The notes under the pieces were generated by a model. That model did not search any database and had not been told where the DNA came from. It was given only the letters and a program-made list of their open reading frames with translations. Shown here piece after piece: positions 1 to 8,173 of a stretch of DNA of 64,000 nucleotides. The position numbers and the translations under genes are program-made. Origin of the DNA: Kaistia granuli DSM 23481 (lineage in GTDB: Bacteria > Pseudomonadota > Alphaproteobacteria > Rhizobiales > Kaistiaceae); NCBI RefSeq assembly GCF_000380505.1, contig NZ_AQYH01000003.1, positions 275,686 to 339,685 on the forward strand, given 5' to 3'. Every line of letters starts with the position of its first letter. Position 1 is the stretch's first letter.

Positions 1-41
1 GCTATGTCGGCGACTATCTCGCCAAGGGCATCGCGCTTTGA
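1..41 (+). CDS. 3' end of an upstream gene, probably hldD (ADP-heptose epimerase)
   Basis: Only the last dozen codons are present, reading YVGDYLAKGIAL and ending in TGA at 39-41. A Y-x-x-DYL tail is reminiscent of ADP-L-glycero-D-manno-heptose 6-epimerase, and the next two genes (gmhB, hldE) belong to the same pathway, so hldD is the best guess. The stop codon overlaps the TTG start of gmhB. The product cannot be proven from this fragment; gmhA is an alternative. Confidence 0.45.
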   Translation, partial: YVGDYLAKGIAL

Positions 42-574
42 GCCGTGAACGCCAGCCGGCGGCATTTCTCGATCGCGACGGCGTTATCAATGTCGATCAC
101 GGCTATACCTACAGGCCCGAAGATCTCGTCTTCGTCGAGGGGGCGCCGGACGCCATCCGCCGCCTGAACGAGGCCGGCTATCTGGTGGTGGTCGTCACCA
201 ATCAGTCCGGCGTCGCCCGTGGCTATTACACGGAAGATGACGTCGCCCGCTTTCATGCCCATATGCAGCGCGAACTGGCGAAAGCGGGAGCGCGGATCGA
301 TGCCTTTTATGCCTGCCCCTATCATGCCGAGGGGAATGTCGCCGCCTATCGCGTCGACCATCCCGACCGCAAGCCGAAGCCCGGCATGATCCTGCGGGCG
401 CTGCGACAGCTGCCGATCGACCCCGCCCGGTCGTTCCTGATCGGCGACCTGCCGAGCGACATGGCGGCAGCCAGCGGCGCCGGCGTCGCCGGACACCGCT
501 TTCACGGTGGAGACCTTGACGATTTCGTCGCCGCGGTGCTCCTACAGGCGAGCGCCGACAACAGTCCGATATAG
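38..574 (+). CDS. gmhB: D-glycero-beta-D-manno-heptose 1,7-bisphosphate 7-phosphatase
   Basis: Cytoplasmic HAD-family phosphatase that removes the 7-phosphate of heptose bisphosphate on the way to ADP-heptose for LPS core. The protein has 178 residues, a usual length. The nucleophile motif FLDRDGVIN is at residues 10-18 (D12, D14), TNQSG at 54-58, KPKPGM at 112-117 and the metal motif LIGDLPSD at 134-141. The TTG start overlaps the previous stop (TTGA), which implies translational coupling. The zinc-loop ligands known from the E. coli enzyme are only half kept: C93 and H96 are present, but the later C-x-C pair is replaced by DHPD (107-110). hldE follows after 9 bases. Confidence 0.9.
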   Translation: MSRERQPAAFLDRDGVINVDHGYTYRPEDLVFVEGAPDAIRRLNEAGYLVVVVTNQSGVARGYYTEDDVARFHAHMQRELAKAGARIDAFYACPYHAEGNVAAYRVDHPDRKPKPGMILRALRQLPIDPARSFLIGDLPSDMAAASGAGVAGHRFHGGDLDDFVAAVLLQASADNSPI

Positions 575-583
575 GAATATTCG

Positions 584-2023
584 ATGCTGGACGAACTGCA
601 TTCCGGACGGGTTGCCGTGATCGGCGACGTCATGGTCGACCGCTACATCACGGGGTCTGTCAGCCGGATCTCGCCGGAAGCGCCCGTGCCCGTCCTTCTG
701 CACGGCGATGTCCGCATCGTCGCTGGCGGCGCTGCCAACGTCGCCGCCAATGCCGCGGCCCTCGGGGCCGACGTCACACTCATCGGCTATGTCGGCGCCG
801 ACACCGAAGCGGACGAGCTTCGCTCCGCGCTCGGCAGCCATCCAGCCATCGATCTCGGCTATCTCGTCATCGACGCGGCGCGCCCCACCGTGACCAAGAC
901 CCGCGTGATGAGCGGCCGCCAGCAGATCGTGCGCATCGACGCGGAAAGCCCCGGCGCGCCCGGAGCGGAAGCCGAGGCCGCGCTCATCGCATCGGGGAAG
1001 CGCGCCATCGCCGGCGCCGATGTCGTCGTGCTGTCCGACTACGCCAAGGGCGTGCTGTCGGATTCCGTCGTCACGGCCCTGATCGCTGAAGCCCAATTGC
1101 GCGGTGTGCCTGTCATCGTCGATCCGAAGCGCCGCACGTTCGAAGCTTATCGCGGCGCCACGATCGTGACGCCGAACCGCAAGGAATTGTTCGAGGCGAC
1201 CGGTCTCGCCGACGACACGGATGACCAGGCCGTGCGCGCGGCGGCGGAAGCCGGCCGCCAGTTCGGCGGTGACGTCCTCGTCACGCGCGCCGAAAAGGGC
1301 ATGACCCTCTGGCGCCAGGATGGATCCGTTACTCATGTCGCGGCCGAGGCGCGCGAAGTGTTCGACGTCTCCGGCGCCGGCGATACAGTCGTCGCGGCGT
1401 TGGCCGTAGCACTCGCGGTCGGACAGCCGCTGGAAGCCAGTGTCATCACCGCTAACGCCGCCGCCGCCATCGCGGTCAGCAAACTCGGAACGGCCGTTGT
1501 GACGCGGGCGGAGCTTACCGCCGCGCTCGATCGCGCCAGCCATGCCGAGGACCATGCCGGCGCGCTCGTCGCGCTGGAGGATGCGGCGAAGATTGTCGCT
1601 CGCTGGCAGGCGCGCGGCTCGCGCGTCGTCTTCACCAATGGCTGTTTCGACCTGCTGCATCCCGGTCACATCGCGCTGATCGAGGCCGCGGCGCGCGAGG
1701 GCGACCGGCTGGTCGTCGGGCTCAATACCGACGCCTCGGTACAACGCCTGAAAGGGCCGACACGGCCGTTGCAGGACGAGCAGGCGCGCGCCCGCGTGAT
1801 GGGAGCCCTGCGCGCCGTCGACCTCGTGGTTCTGTTCGGCGAGGATACGCCGCTCGAGACGATCCAGGCGCTGAAGCCGGACGTCCTGGTCAAGGGCGCG
1901 GACTATCGCGAGGACCAGGTGGTCGGTGCCGATTTCGTCAAGGCGCATGGCGGCCGGCTGGTGCTGGCCAATATCATTCCCGGTCGCTCGACCAGCGCCC
2001 TCGTCGCGGCGGCCCGGTCGTGA
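584..2023 (+). CDS. hldE: bifunctional heptose-7-phosphate kinase / heptose-1-phosphate adenylyltransferase
   Basis: Catalyses two ADP-heptose steps: phosphorylation of heptose 7-phosphate at C1 and adenylylation of heptose 1-phosphate. The 479 residues comprise an N-terminal PfkB/ribokinase domain (GGAANVA at 48-54; DVSGAGDT at about 261-268 with the catalytic Asp) and a C-terminal nucleotidyltransferase domain (FTNGCFDLLHPGH at 350-362 carrying the HxGH motif). Both active sites look intact. An AGGA lies upstream of the ATG. The TGA overlaps the GTG of the next gene (GTGA), so gmhB, hldE and the AGE gene form one coupled operon. Confidence 0.95.
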   Translation: MLDELHSGRVAVIGDVMVDRYITGSVSRISPEAPVPVLLHGDVRIVAGGAANVAANAAALGADVTLIGYVGADTEADELRSALGSHPAIDLGYLVIDAARPTVTKTRVMSGRQQIVRIDAESPGAPGAEAEAALIASGKRAIAGADVVVLSDYAKGVLSDSVVTALIAEAQLRGVPVIVDPKRRTFEAYRGATIVTPNRKELFEATGLADDTDDQAVRAAAEAGRQFGGDVLVTRAEKGMTLWRQDGSVTHVAAEAREVFDVSGAGDTVVAALAVALAVGQPLEASVITANAAAAIAVSKLGTAVVTRAELTAALDRASHAEDHAGALVALEDAAKIVARWQARGSRVVFTNGCFDLLHPGHIALIEAAAREGDRLVVGLNTDASVQRLKGPTRPLQDEQARARVMGALRAVDLVVLFGEDTPLETIQALKPDVLVKGADYREDQVVGADFVKAHGGRLVLANIIPGRSTSALVAAARS

Positions 2024-3144
2024 AGAGCTTCGCCTTTGCAAAGGCTTGGGCGACGGAGCTCGCCTTGCCGCTCTGGAGCGGCGTCGGCTTCGACATGGCG
2101 CGCGGCCTGTTTCACGAGCGTCTCGATTTCGAGCGAAACCCGATCGCCTTGCCGGCGACGCGGCTGATGGTCCAGGCCCGCCAGATCGCCACTTTCTCGC
2201 GCGCCAGCCTGGCCGGCTGGCACAGCGGATCTGAAACGGTTCTGGCCGCATGCCTCGCCAATGTCGAGCGCCTCTATCATCGCGCCGACGGCCATCCTGG
2301 CTGGATCTTCTCGATCGACCCTTACGGCAAGCCCGCCAGCCGGGTGCGCGACCTCTACGCGCATGCCTTCATCATCTACGCGCTGGCCTGGAGCCATCGC
2401 CTGACCGGCGATCCGCATGCGATCCGGCTTGCCGACGAAACGCTCGCCGAGATCGACGTGACGCTGGCGGCGCCGCTCGGCGGCCATCTGGACGCGTCGC
2501 CCTCCTCCGATCCGACGCGACGCCAGAATCCACATATGCATCTGCTGGAGGCCGTGCTGGCGCTGTATGAGGCGACGGGCAGAGAGCGCGATCTCGTGCG
2601 GGCCGGCGCCCTGGTCGAGCTGGCGACGAGCCGCTTCATCGACGCGGAAGCCGGCGCGCTGCTCGAAGATTTCGCGCCGGACTGGCGGCCGCTGCAACCG
2701 CGCGGGCACAACCGCGTCGAGCCCGGTCATCAGTTCGAGTGGTACTGGCTGCTCGGCGAATATCGCCGGCTCGGCGGCGCGATACCCGAGGAAGTGACCG
2801 ACCGGTTGCTCGATTTCGGCCTCGATCATGGTATCGATCAGGAGAGCGGCCTGATCGTCGATGCCGTCACGGAGACGGGCTCGATGCTGAGCCCGAGCTT
2901 CCGCTCCTGGCCGCATGCCGAAGGCGTCAAGGCGTTCGTCACGGCCGCGAAGTCCGGTCAGTCGGGCGCTGCCCAAATGGCCGATCACCTGCTCGCCAGC
3001 CTGCTGACCTTCTGTCCGGATATGCTGGAAGGCGGCTGGATCGACCGGTTCGACGCCGATGGTGCCCCTATGGTCGATCACATGCCGGCGTCGACGCTCT
3101 ATCACGTCATGGGGGCTCTGCTCGAAGCCGAGCAGCTCGCCTGA
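2020..3144 (+). CDS. AGE-family epimerase/isomerase (mannose-6-phosphate isomerase-like)
   Basis: A 374-residue (alpha/alpha)6-barrel protein of the N-acylglucosamine 2-epimerase family, whose members interconvert aldoses, ketoses or their C2 epimers. Family landmarks are RRQNPHMHLLEA near residues 167-178 and EPGHQFEW near 230-237, which supply the conserved histidines. The GTG start overlaps the hldE stop by 4 bases, tying it to LPS heptose synthesis; a role in supplying mannose or another hexose phosphate for the core is inferred, not shown. The substrate cannot be read from sequence. It converges on waaC with no bases between the two stop codons. Confidence 0.8.
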   Translation: MKSFAFAKAWATELALPLWSGVGFDMARGLFHERLDFERNPIALPATRLMVQARQIATFSRASLAGWHSGSETVLAACLANVERLYHRADGHPGWIFSIDPYGKPASRVRDLYAHAFIIYALAWSHRLTGDPHAIRLADETLAEIDVTLAAPLGGHLDASPSSDPTRRQNPHMHLLEAVLALYEATGRERDLVRAGALVELATSRFIDAEAGALLEDFAPDWRPLQPRGHNRVEPGHQFEWYWLLGEYRRLGGAIPEEVTDRLLDFGLDHGIDQESGLIVDAVTETGSMLSPSFRSWPHAEGVKAFVTAAKSGQSGAAQMADHLLASLLTFCPDMLEGGWIDRFDADGAPMVDHMPASTLYHVMGALLEAEQLA

Positions 3145-4188
3145 TCAGGTCCCGTCGGGTGATGGCAGGCGCAGCCGCGCCGCCAGCGCCTGCCACACGC
3201 GCTCGGGCGACTGGTCGGCTAGACAGGGCGGTCCCTCGCCGAAATCCGGCTTGATCCGGCAGGACGTCTGCTCGCAGGGCGCGCAGCTCCGCGTCGACAC
3301 GAACTCCTCCACATCCGGCCCGACCAGCCCCGTCAGGCCGGGATTGGTGGGGCCGTAGAGACCGAGTGTTGGAATGCCGAAGGCGGCGGCGAGATGACCG
3401 AGGCCGGTATCGACGGTGACGACGCCGGCTGCGTTGGCAATCACCGGGATGAGGCCTTCGAGTCCGCCGGCGGGAACCTGCTCGACGTTCGGCAGGCCGG
3501 CGGCGATCTTCGCCGCGCGTTCCGTCTCCGTGGCGCCATGGGCGAAGAGCTTGACGTCGAGCCCGGCGGCGGCGCAGCGCTCCGCCACACCCCGCCAGCC
3601 TTCGACGGTCCAGGTCTTGGTGGTCCAGCTGGTGCCGTGGATCAGCACGACGCCGTCGCCGCTCCGCTCGCGGATACCCCGATTGGCAAGATCCGGCACG
3701 AGGCCGGCATCAGCCGCCGTCGTCGGCATCGGATAGCCGAGCGAAGCGGCGAACAGCCTGCGGATGCGGGTGACCATATGCTCGGTCTCGGGGATATCGT
3801 GACCGACCTGATAGAACCAGGTCGCCATGCTCTCGCGCGCGCTGCCGCGGGCGAAGCCATGGCGCGGCTTGACGCCGGAGAACACGCCGACCAGCGCGCT
3901 CTTCATCAGCCCCTGTGCATCGATCAGCAGATCGTAACCGCCGCCCCGGAGCGCGCCGACCGCTGCCTTCATCTCGGCCAGGGTTTCGCGGGGTGCCTTC
4001 TTCATCCGACGGATCGGCAGCGCGATGACCTGGCGCACACCCGGATGCAGCCGCGCCAACGGCGCGAAAGCCTCGTCGACGACCCAGTCCAGTTCGAAGC
4101 CGGGCACGGCACGGACGGCGTCCGTCACCGCCGGATAGGTGTGCACGACATCGCCGAGCGACGACAATTTGACGAGAAGGACGCGCAT
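3145..4188 (-). CDS. waaC: ADP-heptose:LPS heptosyltransferase I (GT9)
   Basis: Transfers the first L-glycero-D-manno-heptose from ADP-heptose to Kdo of the lipid A inner core at the cytoplasmic face of the inner membrane. The N-terminus MRVLLVKLSSLGDVVH and the C-terminal region GVVTVDTGLGHLAAAFG followed by LGLYGPTNP are typical of GT9 heptosyltransferases. The 347-residue length fits WaaC. The second of two adjacent ATGs is chosen because AGG lies about six bases before it and the family begins M-R-V/I-L; ATG at 4191 is a near-equal alternative. It lies opposite the ADP-heptose synthesis genes and completes that pathway. Confidence 0.88.
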   Translation of the reverse strand: MRVLLVKLSSLGDVVHTYPAVTDAVRAVPGFELDWVVDEAFAPLARLHPGVRQVIALPIRRMKKAPRETLAEMKAAVGALRGGGYDLLIDAQGLMKSALVGVFSGVKPRHGFARGSARESMATWFYQVGHDIPETEHMVTRIRRLFAASLGYPMPTTAADAGLVPDLANRGIRERSGDGVVLIHGTSWTTKTWTVEGWRGVAERCAAAGLDVKLFAHGATETERAAKIAAGLPNVEQVPAGGLEGLIPVIANAAGVVTVDTGLGHLAAAFGIPTLGLYGPTNPGLTGLVGPDVEEFVSTRSCAPCEQTSCRIKPDFGEGPPCLADQSPERVWQALAARLRLPSPDGT

Positions 4189-4328
4189 CATGAGCCTGTG
4201 GTGGGTTCGGCCGATGACAAAGGCAATGCAGCAATCCGCCCGCCTCCGCAAGCCGCGTTCACAGCCTTGCCGGTTGACCGCTTCCGGCAGAGTTTTTACC
4301 AATAGTGAAATTCATGCAGGAGACCACC

Positions 4329-5423
4329 ATGACCCGGCTCGCTACCCTCCAATCGATGCTGCGCCAGAATGGCGTCGACGCCGTCGCCCTCGGGCCGGGG
4401 CCGCACATGGCCTATATCGCCGACGTCCATCCGCACGCCGACGAACGGCCCTGCCTCCTGATCGCCACGCCGAGCGGCGCCGGCGTGCTGATGCCGGAGC
4501 TGAATGCCGACGAGATGCGCCGGCAGACCGACCTGCCCTTCTTCACCTGGTCCGACGCGACCGGACCGCAGGCCGCGCTCGCCGCGCTGATCCAATCGCT
4601 CGGCATCGAGAAAGGCACGAAGCTCGTCCAGGTCGACGAGACCATGCGCGCCGATTTCGCCCTGCTGGTGATCGAGGCACTTGGTTCGCCCAAGGCCGGA
4701 TTTGCCGCCGAGAGCGTCGGCCGGATGCGGCTTTCGAAGGATGAGGCCGAGAAAGCCGAGATCCTGCGCAATGCCGAGATCGACGATCGCGCCATGGAAG
4801 CGGCGTTCGCCGCGATCCGGCCCGGTGTCACCGAGCGGCAGATCGCCGACGCTGCCCGCGCCGTGTTCGAGGAGGCTGGCGCCACGCCGCTCTTCACTAT
4901 CGTTGGCGCCGGTGGCAATGGCGCCTTTCCGCACTATGCGACCGGCGACCAGCCAGTGGCCGTCGGCGACGCGATCGTCATGGATATCGGCGCGCGCTCC
5001 GGCGCGTTTTCCAGTGACCTGACGCGCATGGCGTTTGTCGGCGAGCCCAGCGCTGAGTATCGGAAGGTGCATGCTGTCGTCGAGGCGGCGGTTCAGGCCG
5101 CCTGCGCGGCGGCTCGCCCGGGCGTCGCGGCGAAGGATGTGGACGCGGCGGCGCGCGGCGTCATCACGGCAGCGGGCTACGGCCCCTACTTCACCCACCG
5201 CACCGGTCACGGTCTCGGTCTCGAAGGGCATGAGCCGCCCTATCTGACCTCGACCAGCGAGACGATCCTGGAAGAAGGCATGGTGTTCTCGATCGAGCCC
5301 GGCATCTACTTGCAGGGCAAGTTCGGTATCCGGCTGGAAGAGATCGTCATCCTCGAGGCGGACGGCCCACGTATCGTCAGCCGCCTGCCCCGCGATGTCT
5401 TCGTAGCGCCGACCGACGCCTGA
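4329..5423 (+). CDS. M24-family Xaa-Pro peptidase
   Basis: Cytoplasmic dimetal peptidase of the aminopeptidase P/prolidase family, 364 residues with a creatinase-like N-domain (about 1-125) and a pita-bread catalytic domain. All five metal ligands are visible: two aspartates in DIGARSGAFSSDLTR (about 219-233), histidine in HRTGHGLG, glutamate in FSIEPGIY and glutamate in IRLEEIV. The ATG at 4329 is preceded by AGGAG at 4318-4322 and is preferred over an upstream in-frame GTG at 4305. The physiological substrate (proline-containing peptides in general) is inferred from the family. Confidence 0.85.
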   Translation: MTRLATLQSMLRQNGVDAVALGPGPHMAYIADVHPHADERPCLLIATPSGAGVLMPELNADEMRRQTDLPFFTWSDATGPQAALAALIQSLGIEKGTKLVQVDETMRADFALLVIEALGSPKAGFAAESVGRMRLSKDEAEKAEILRNAEIDDRAMEAAFAAIRPGVTERQIADAARAVFEEAGATPLFTIVGAGGNGAFPHYATGDQPVAVGDAIVMDIGARSGAFSSDLTRMAFVGEPSAEYRKVHAVVEAAVQAACAAARPGVAAKDVDAAARGVITAAGYGPYFTHRTGHGLGLEGHEPPYLTSTSETILEEGMVFSIEPGIYLQGKFGIRLEEIVILEADGPRIVSRLPRDVFVAPTDA

Positions 5424-5487
5424 GCCAGCCTGGAGCGCGTGAAGAAAACGCGACCAAACGAAGAGCCGGGAGGCCGCCTGGATTGCT

Positions 5488-6579
5488 CTAGGCGGTCACC
5501 GGCGTCGGTTCGTTCAACGCACGCCGATGCGCGACCGCCGCCCACAGCACGACCGCCGCGCCGAACTGGTGCAGCAGGGCCAGGTCGAGCGGCACCACGG
5601 CGATGAGGGTCGCCACGCCGATGCCGGCCTGCGCCAGGACCAGAACCGCCAGATGGCGGGCGCGGCGCGCCGCCGGCGAACGCGGCACCAGCTTCCAGGC
5701 CTGGAAGGCATGGATCATCGCGGCGATCACCAGCAGATAGGCGACAACGCGATGGTCGAACTGCACCGTCATGACGTCCTCGAAGACGCTGCGCCAGCGC
5801 GGCGCATAGTCGAAGACGCCGGACGGGATGATGCTGCCATCCATCAGCGGCCAGGTGTTGTAGGTCATGCCCGCCTTCAGCCCGGCGACGAGGCCGCCGA
5901 GGAAGATCTGCAGAAACACGATGACGATGATGAAACTCGCCATGCCCTTGAGCGGCGCTGCCTTAACCCGGTTCTCGCCCCTGTCCGGAGCAAGGCCGCG
6001 GCTGATCCAGACGGCGGCGCCGAGGATCAGGCAGGCGATCAGGAGGTGAGTCGCCAGCCGGTACTGGCTGACGCTGATGCGATCGGCGAGGCCGCTCTTG
6101 ACCATCCACCAGCCGATGGCCCCCTGCGCGCCGCCGAGCAGGAACAGGCCGACCAGGCTCGGAATTACCGGGCGCTCGATCCTGCCGGTGATCCAGAGCA
6201 GGAGGAACGGCACGAAGAACACCACGCCGATCATGCGCCCGAGCAGCCGGTGGCCCCATTCCCACCAGAAGATCTCCTTGAACTCGCCAAGGCTCATGCC
6301 CTTGTTGACGATCTGATACTGGGGAATCTGCTGGTACTTGGCGAACTCTTCCTGCCACTCGATCTCCCCGATCGGCGGGATGACGCCATGGATCGGCTTC
6401 CATTCGGTGATCGACAGACCCGAGCCCGTCAGCCGCGTGGCGCCGCCGACGACGATCATGGCGATGACCATCAGAATCACCGCGCCGAGCCAGATCCGGA
6501 TCAGCGAGCGATCCCGCGTCCTGTCCCGCCCGGGAGCCCGTTGCAGCGTGCCATTCGCGGCCAATCCATCAGTCGTCAT
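5488..6579 (-). CDS. ctaA: heme A synthase (COX15/CtaA)
   Basis: Inner-membrane enzyme that oxidises the C8 methyl of heme O to the formyl group of heme A for aa3-type cytochrome c oxidase. The 363 residues hold about eight hydrophobic helices. Heme-ligand histidines appear in WWEWGHRLLGRMIG, SQYRLATHLL, VQFDHRVVAYLL and LALLHQFGA. The usual cysteine pair of Gram-positive CtaA is absent, as expected of proteobacterial COX15-type proteins. The start at 6579 has GAGGTG five bases upstream. It is transcribed alone and away from DUF2842. Confidence 0.93.
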   Translation of the reverse strand: MTTDGLAANGTLQRAPGRDRTRDRSLIRIWLGAVILMVIAMIVVGGATRLTGSGLSITEWKPIHGVIPPIGEIEWQEEFAKYQQIPQYQIVNKGMSLGEFKEIFWWEWGHRLLGRMIGVVFFVPFLLLWITGRIERPVIPSLVGLFLLGGAQGAIGWWMVKSGLADRISVSQYRLATHLLIACLILGAAVWISRGLAPDRGENRVKAAPLKGMASFIIVIVFLQIFLGGLVAGLKAGMTYNTWPLMDGSIIPSGVFDYAPRWRSVFEDVMTVQFDHRVVAYLLVIAAMIHAFQAWKLVPRSPAARRARHLAVLVLAQAGIGVATLIAVVPLDLALLHQFGAAVVLWAAVAHRRALNEPTPVTA

Positions 6580-6721
6580 TGCGCACCTCGAATATTTCAA
6601 CGGCTGGATTAGCGGCTCGTCCCGGCGCGAACAACAGAGCCGCCTCGGCGGACGCCAATCGGCCGCGCGACATCGGGTCGCGCAACGTCAGCCAAACCTC
6701 GACCGCTGGCAAGCGGGGCAC
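6569..6721 (-). CDS. possible 50-residue ORF overlapping the ctaA start
   Basis: A minus-strand open frame runs from a GTG at 6721 to a TGA at 6569-6571 and overlaps the first codons of ctaA (TGA lies inside ATGACGACTGATG). The predicted peptide includes VEVWLTLRDPMSRGRL and ends EIFEVRNDD. Against it are a weak ribosome binding site and no family I recognise. It could be a leader peptide for ctaA, the remnant of a gene, or chance. Confidence 0.2.
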   Translation of the reverse strand: MPRLPAVEVWLTLRDPMSRGRLASAEAALLFAPGRAANPAVEIFEVRNDD

Positions 6722-6793
6722 CGGCGTGTCCGGCTTTGAAGTTCGCGCTCGAACGCGCTATGCCGACGCCAAGGCAATCATGAAAGGCTCATC

Positions 6794-7009
6794 ATGCCCA
6801 TCCGGCTCCGCAAATTCATCGGCATGATCGCGCTTGTCGTCCTGGTGGTCGTCTATGCCTTCACGGCGATGGTGATCGCGCAGCTGAAGCTGCCCGACGC
6901 GCCGCGCTATGTGCAGATGATCTACTATGTCGTCGTCGGACTGGCCTGGGTGATCCCGGCCGGCATCCTCATCAAGTGGATGCAGAAGCCTCAGGAGCCA
7001 AGGAACTAG
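6794..7009 (+). CDS. DUF2842 small membrane protein
   Basis: A 71-residue protein beginning MPIRLRKFIGMIALVV with two hydrophobic segments (about 9-29 and 43-62), matching the alphaproteobacterial DUF2842 pattern in length, basic N-terminus and two helices. Its function is unknown. The 3' end overlaps that of the convergent polysaccharide deacetylase gene by 38 bases. It lies divergent to ctaA. Confidence 0.75.
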   Translation: MPIRLRKFIGMIALVVLVVVYAFTAMVIAQLKLPDAPRYVQMIYYVVVGLAWVIPAGILIKWMQKPQEPRN

Positions 7010-8072
7010 CGGGCCTCCGCCAGTTCCGCAGCCGGCGCTCCAGCGAAAAGGGAACGCCGGAAAGCAGCACGTCGACATAGTGCCGCGATTGAAAATGCCC
7101 GTTCACCGATATGCGCGGCAAGGCCGTCAGGCGGCTGTCGGCATCGACGACGCCCCGGCGGGTCGTCACCGCCGTGGCAAAGCCGAGATCGGCGGCCAGA
7201 TAGAATTCCCGCTCCGCCGCCGTTGGCCGCGAGCCATAGGGATAGGCGAAGTGGCGCGGCCGGACGCCAGTCATCGCCTCGATCCGTTCGCGGCTTTCGG
7301 CCATCTCGAGCCGCGCGCGGGCGCTGTCGAGGCGCGCCAAGGCATAGTGTCCGACCGTGTGGGCGCCGATGGTGACCAGCGGGTCGACGGCGAGCGCCCG
7401 CACTTCGTCCCAATCCAGCATCTCCCGCTCGACCATTCCGTGCGTGTCGATGCCATACGCGCTTGCCGCCAGCTCGATTGCCCGGCGCTGCTCGTCCTCG
7501 CTGACATGGCAGAGCTCGGCGGCGACGAGCTGGCAGGCGACCCGCTTCTGGTTCACGCTCTCGGTCGGCAGGTCAAAATCGCGTTCCTCGACCCGCATTC
7601 GCAGATGGGGCAACCGGTCGATCAGGTCGACGAGCACTTCCCACCAGGGAACCGCGATACGGTCGACGAACCCTGTCGCAAGATAGATCGTGAAGGGCAC
7701 GCCCAGTGCCTTCAGGATCGGGTAGGCGTGCGTGTAGTTGTTGCGGTAGCCGTCGTCGAAGGTCAGGACGACGAAGCGGCGCGCGGATCGTGGCTCGGCG
7801 AGGCGGCGCCTGGCCTCGTCGAGATCGACGATGTCGATGTCGCTGGACTGGAGCTGGCGAACGACCGCGTCGAGAAATTGCGGCGTCACTTCGAGATGCG
7901 CATTCGGGCCGAAGGCACTCGGGACCGGAGGCCGCACCTGATGAAACATCAGGATGGCGCCCGACCCACGCGCCATCGGCGCGAAGAGTCTGGAGGCTCC
8001 GCTCCAGTACAGTGCGTTGAGCCCCGCCTTGTAACCGGCAATCTTGAGAGCTTGCATCAGCGATTCAGCCAT
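6972..8072 (-). CDS. polysaccharide deacetylase (CE4/NodB domain)
   Basis: Metal-dependent carbohydrate deacetylase, 366 residues. CE4 motifs are complete: LTFDDG at 103-108 (catalytic base and metal Asp), GAHTVGH at 236-242 (metal histidines H238, H242) and FAYPYGS at about 275-281. There is no clear signal peptide at the N-terminus. It sits at the edge of the polysaccharide locus and faces the CelD-like acyltransferase gene, so it may tailor the same glycan; that link is inferred. The ATG at 8072 is chosen over a TTG at 8087; neither has a strong Shine-Dalgarno. Its 3' end overlaps the DUF2842 gene. Confidence 0.85.
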   Translation of the reverse strand: MAESLMQALKIAGYKAGLNALYWSGASRLFAPMARGSGAILMFHQVRPPVPSAFGPNAHLEVTPQFLDAVVRQLQSSDIDIVDLDEARRRLAEPRSARRFVVLTFDDGYRNNYTHAYPILKALGVPFTIYLATGFVDRIAVPWWEVLVDLIDRLPHLRMRVEERDFDLPTESVNQKRVACQLVAAELCHVSEDEQRRAIELAASAYGIDTHGMVEREMLDWDEVRALAVDPLVTIGAHTVGHYALARLDSARARLEMAESRERIEAMTGVRPRHFAYPYGSRPTAAEREFYLAADLGFATAVTTRRGVVDADSRLTALPRISVNGHFQSRHYVDVLLSGVPFSLERRLRNWRRPASSLAPEASAST

Positions 8073-8173
8073 TCCAGCGGCACGCAACCATCAACATGCT
8101 CATACGAACCCGATGTTTACGATAGGTTGATACCGCTTCGGAAATTGAGTTCGAAATCATAGAGATCCAATCG

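Noticed and set aside
542..2251. Minus-strand open frame of 569 codons
   Set aside because: It is antisense to hldE, whose kinase and transferase motifs are unambiguous.
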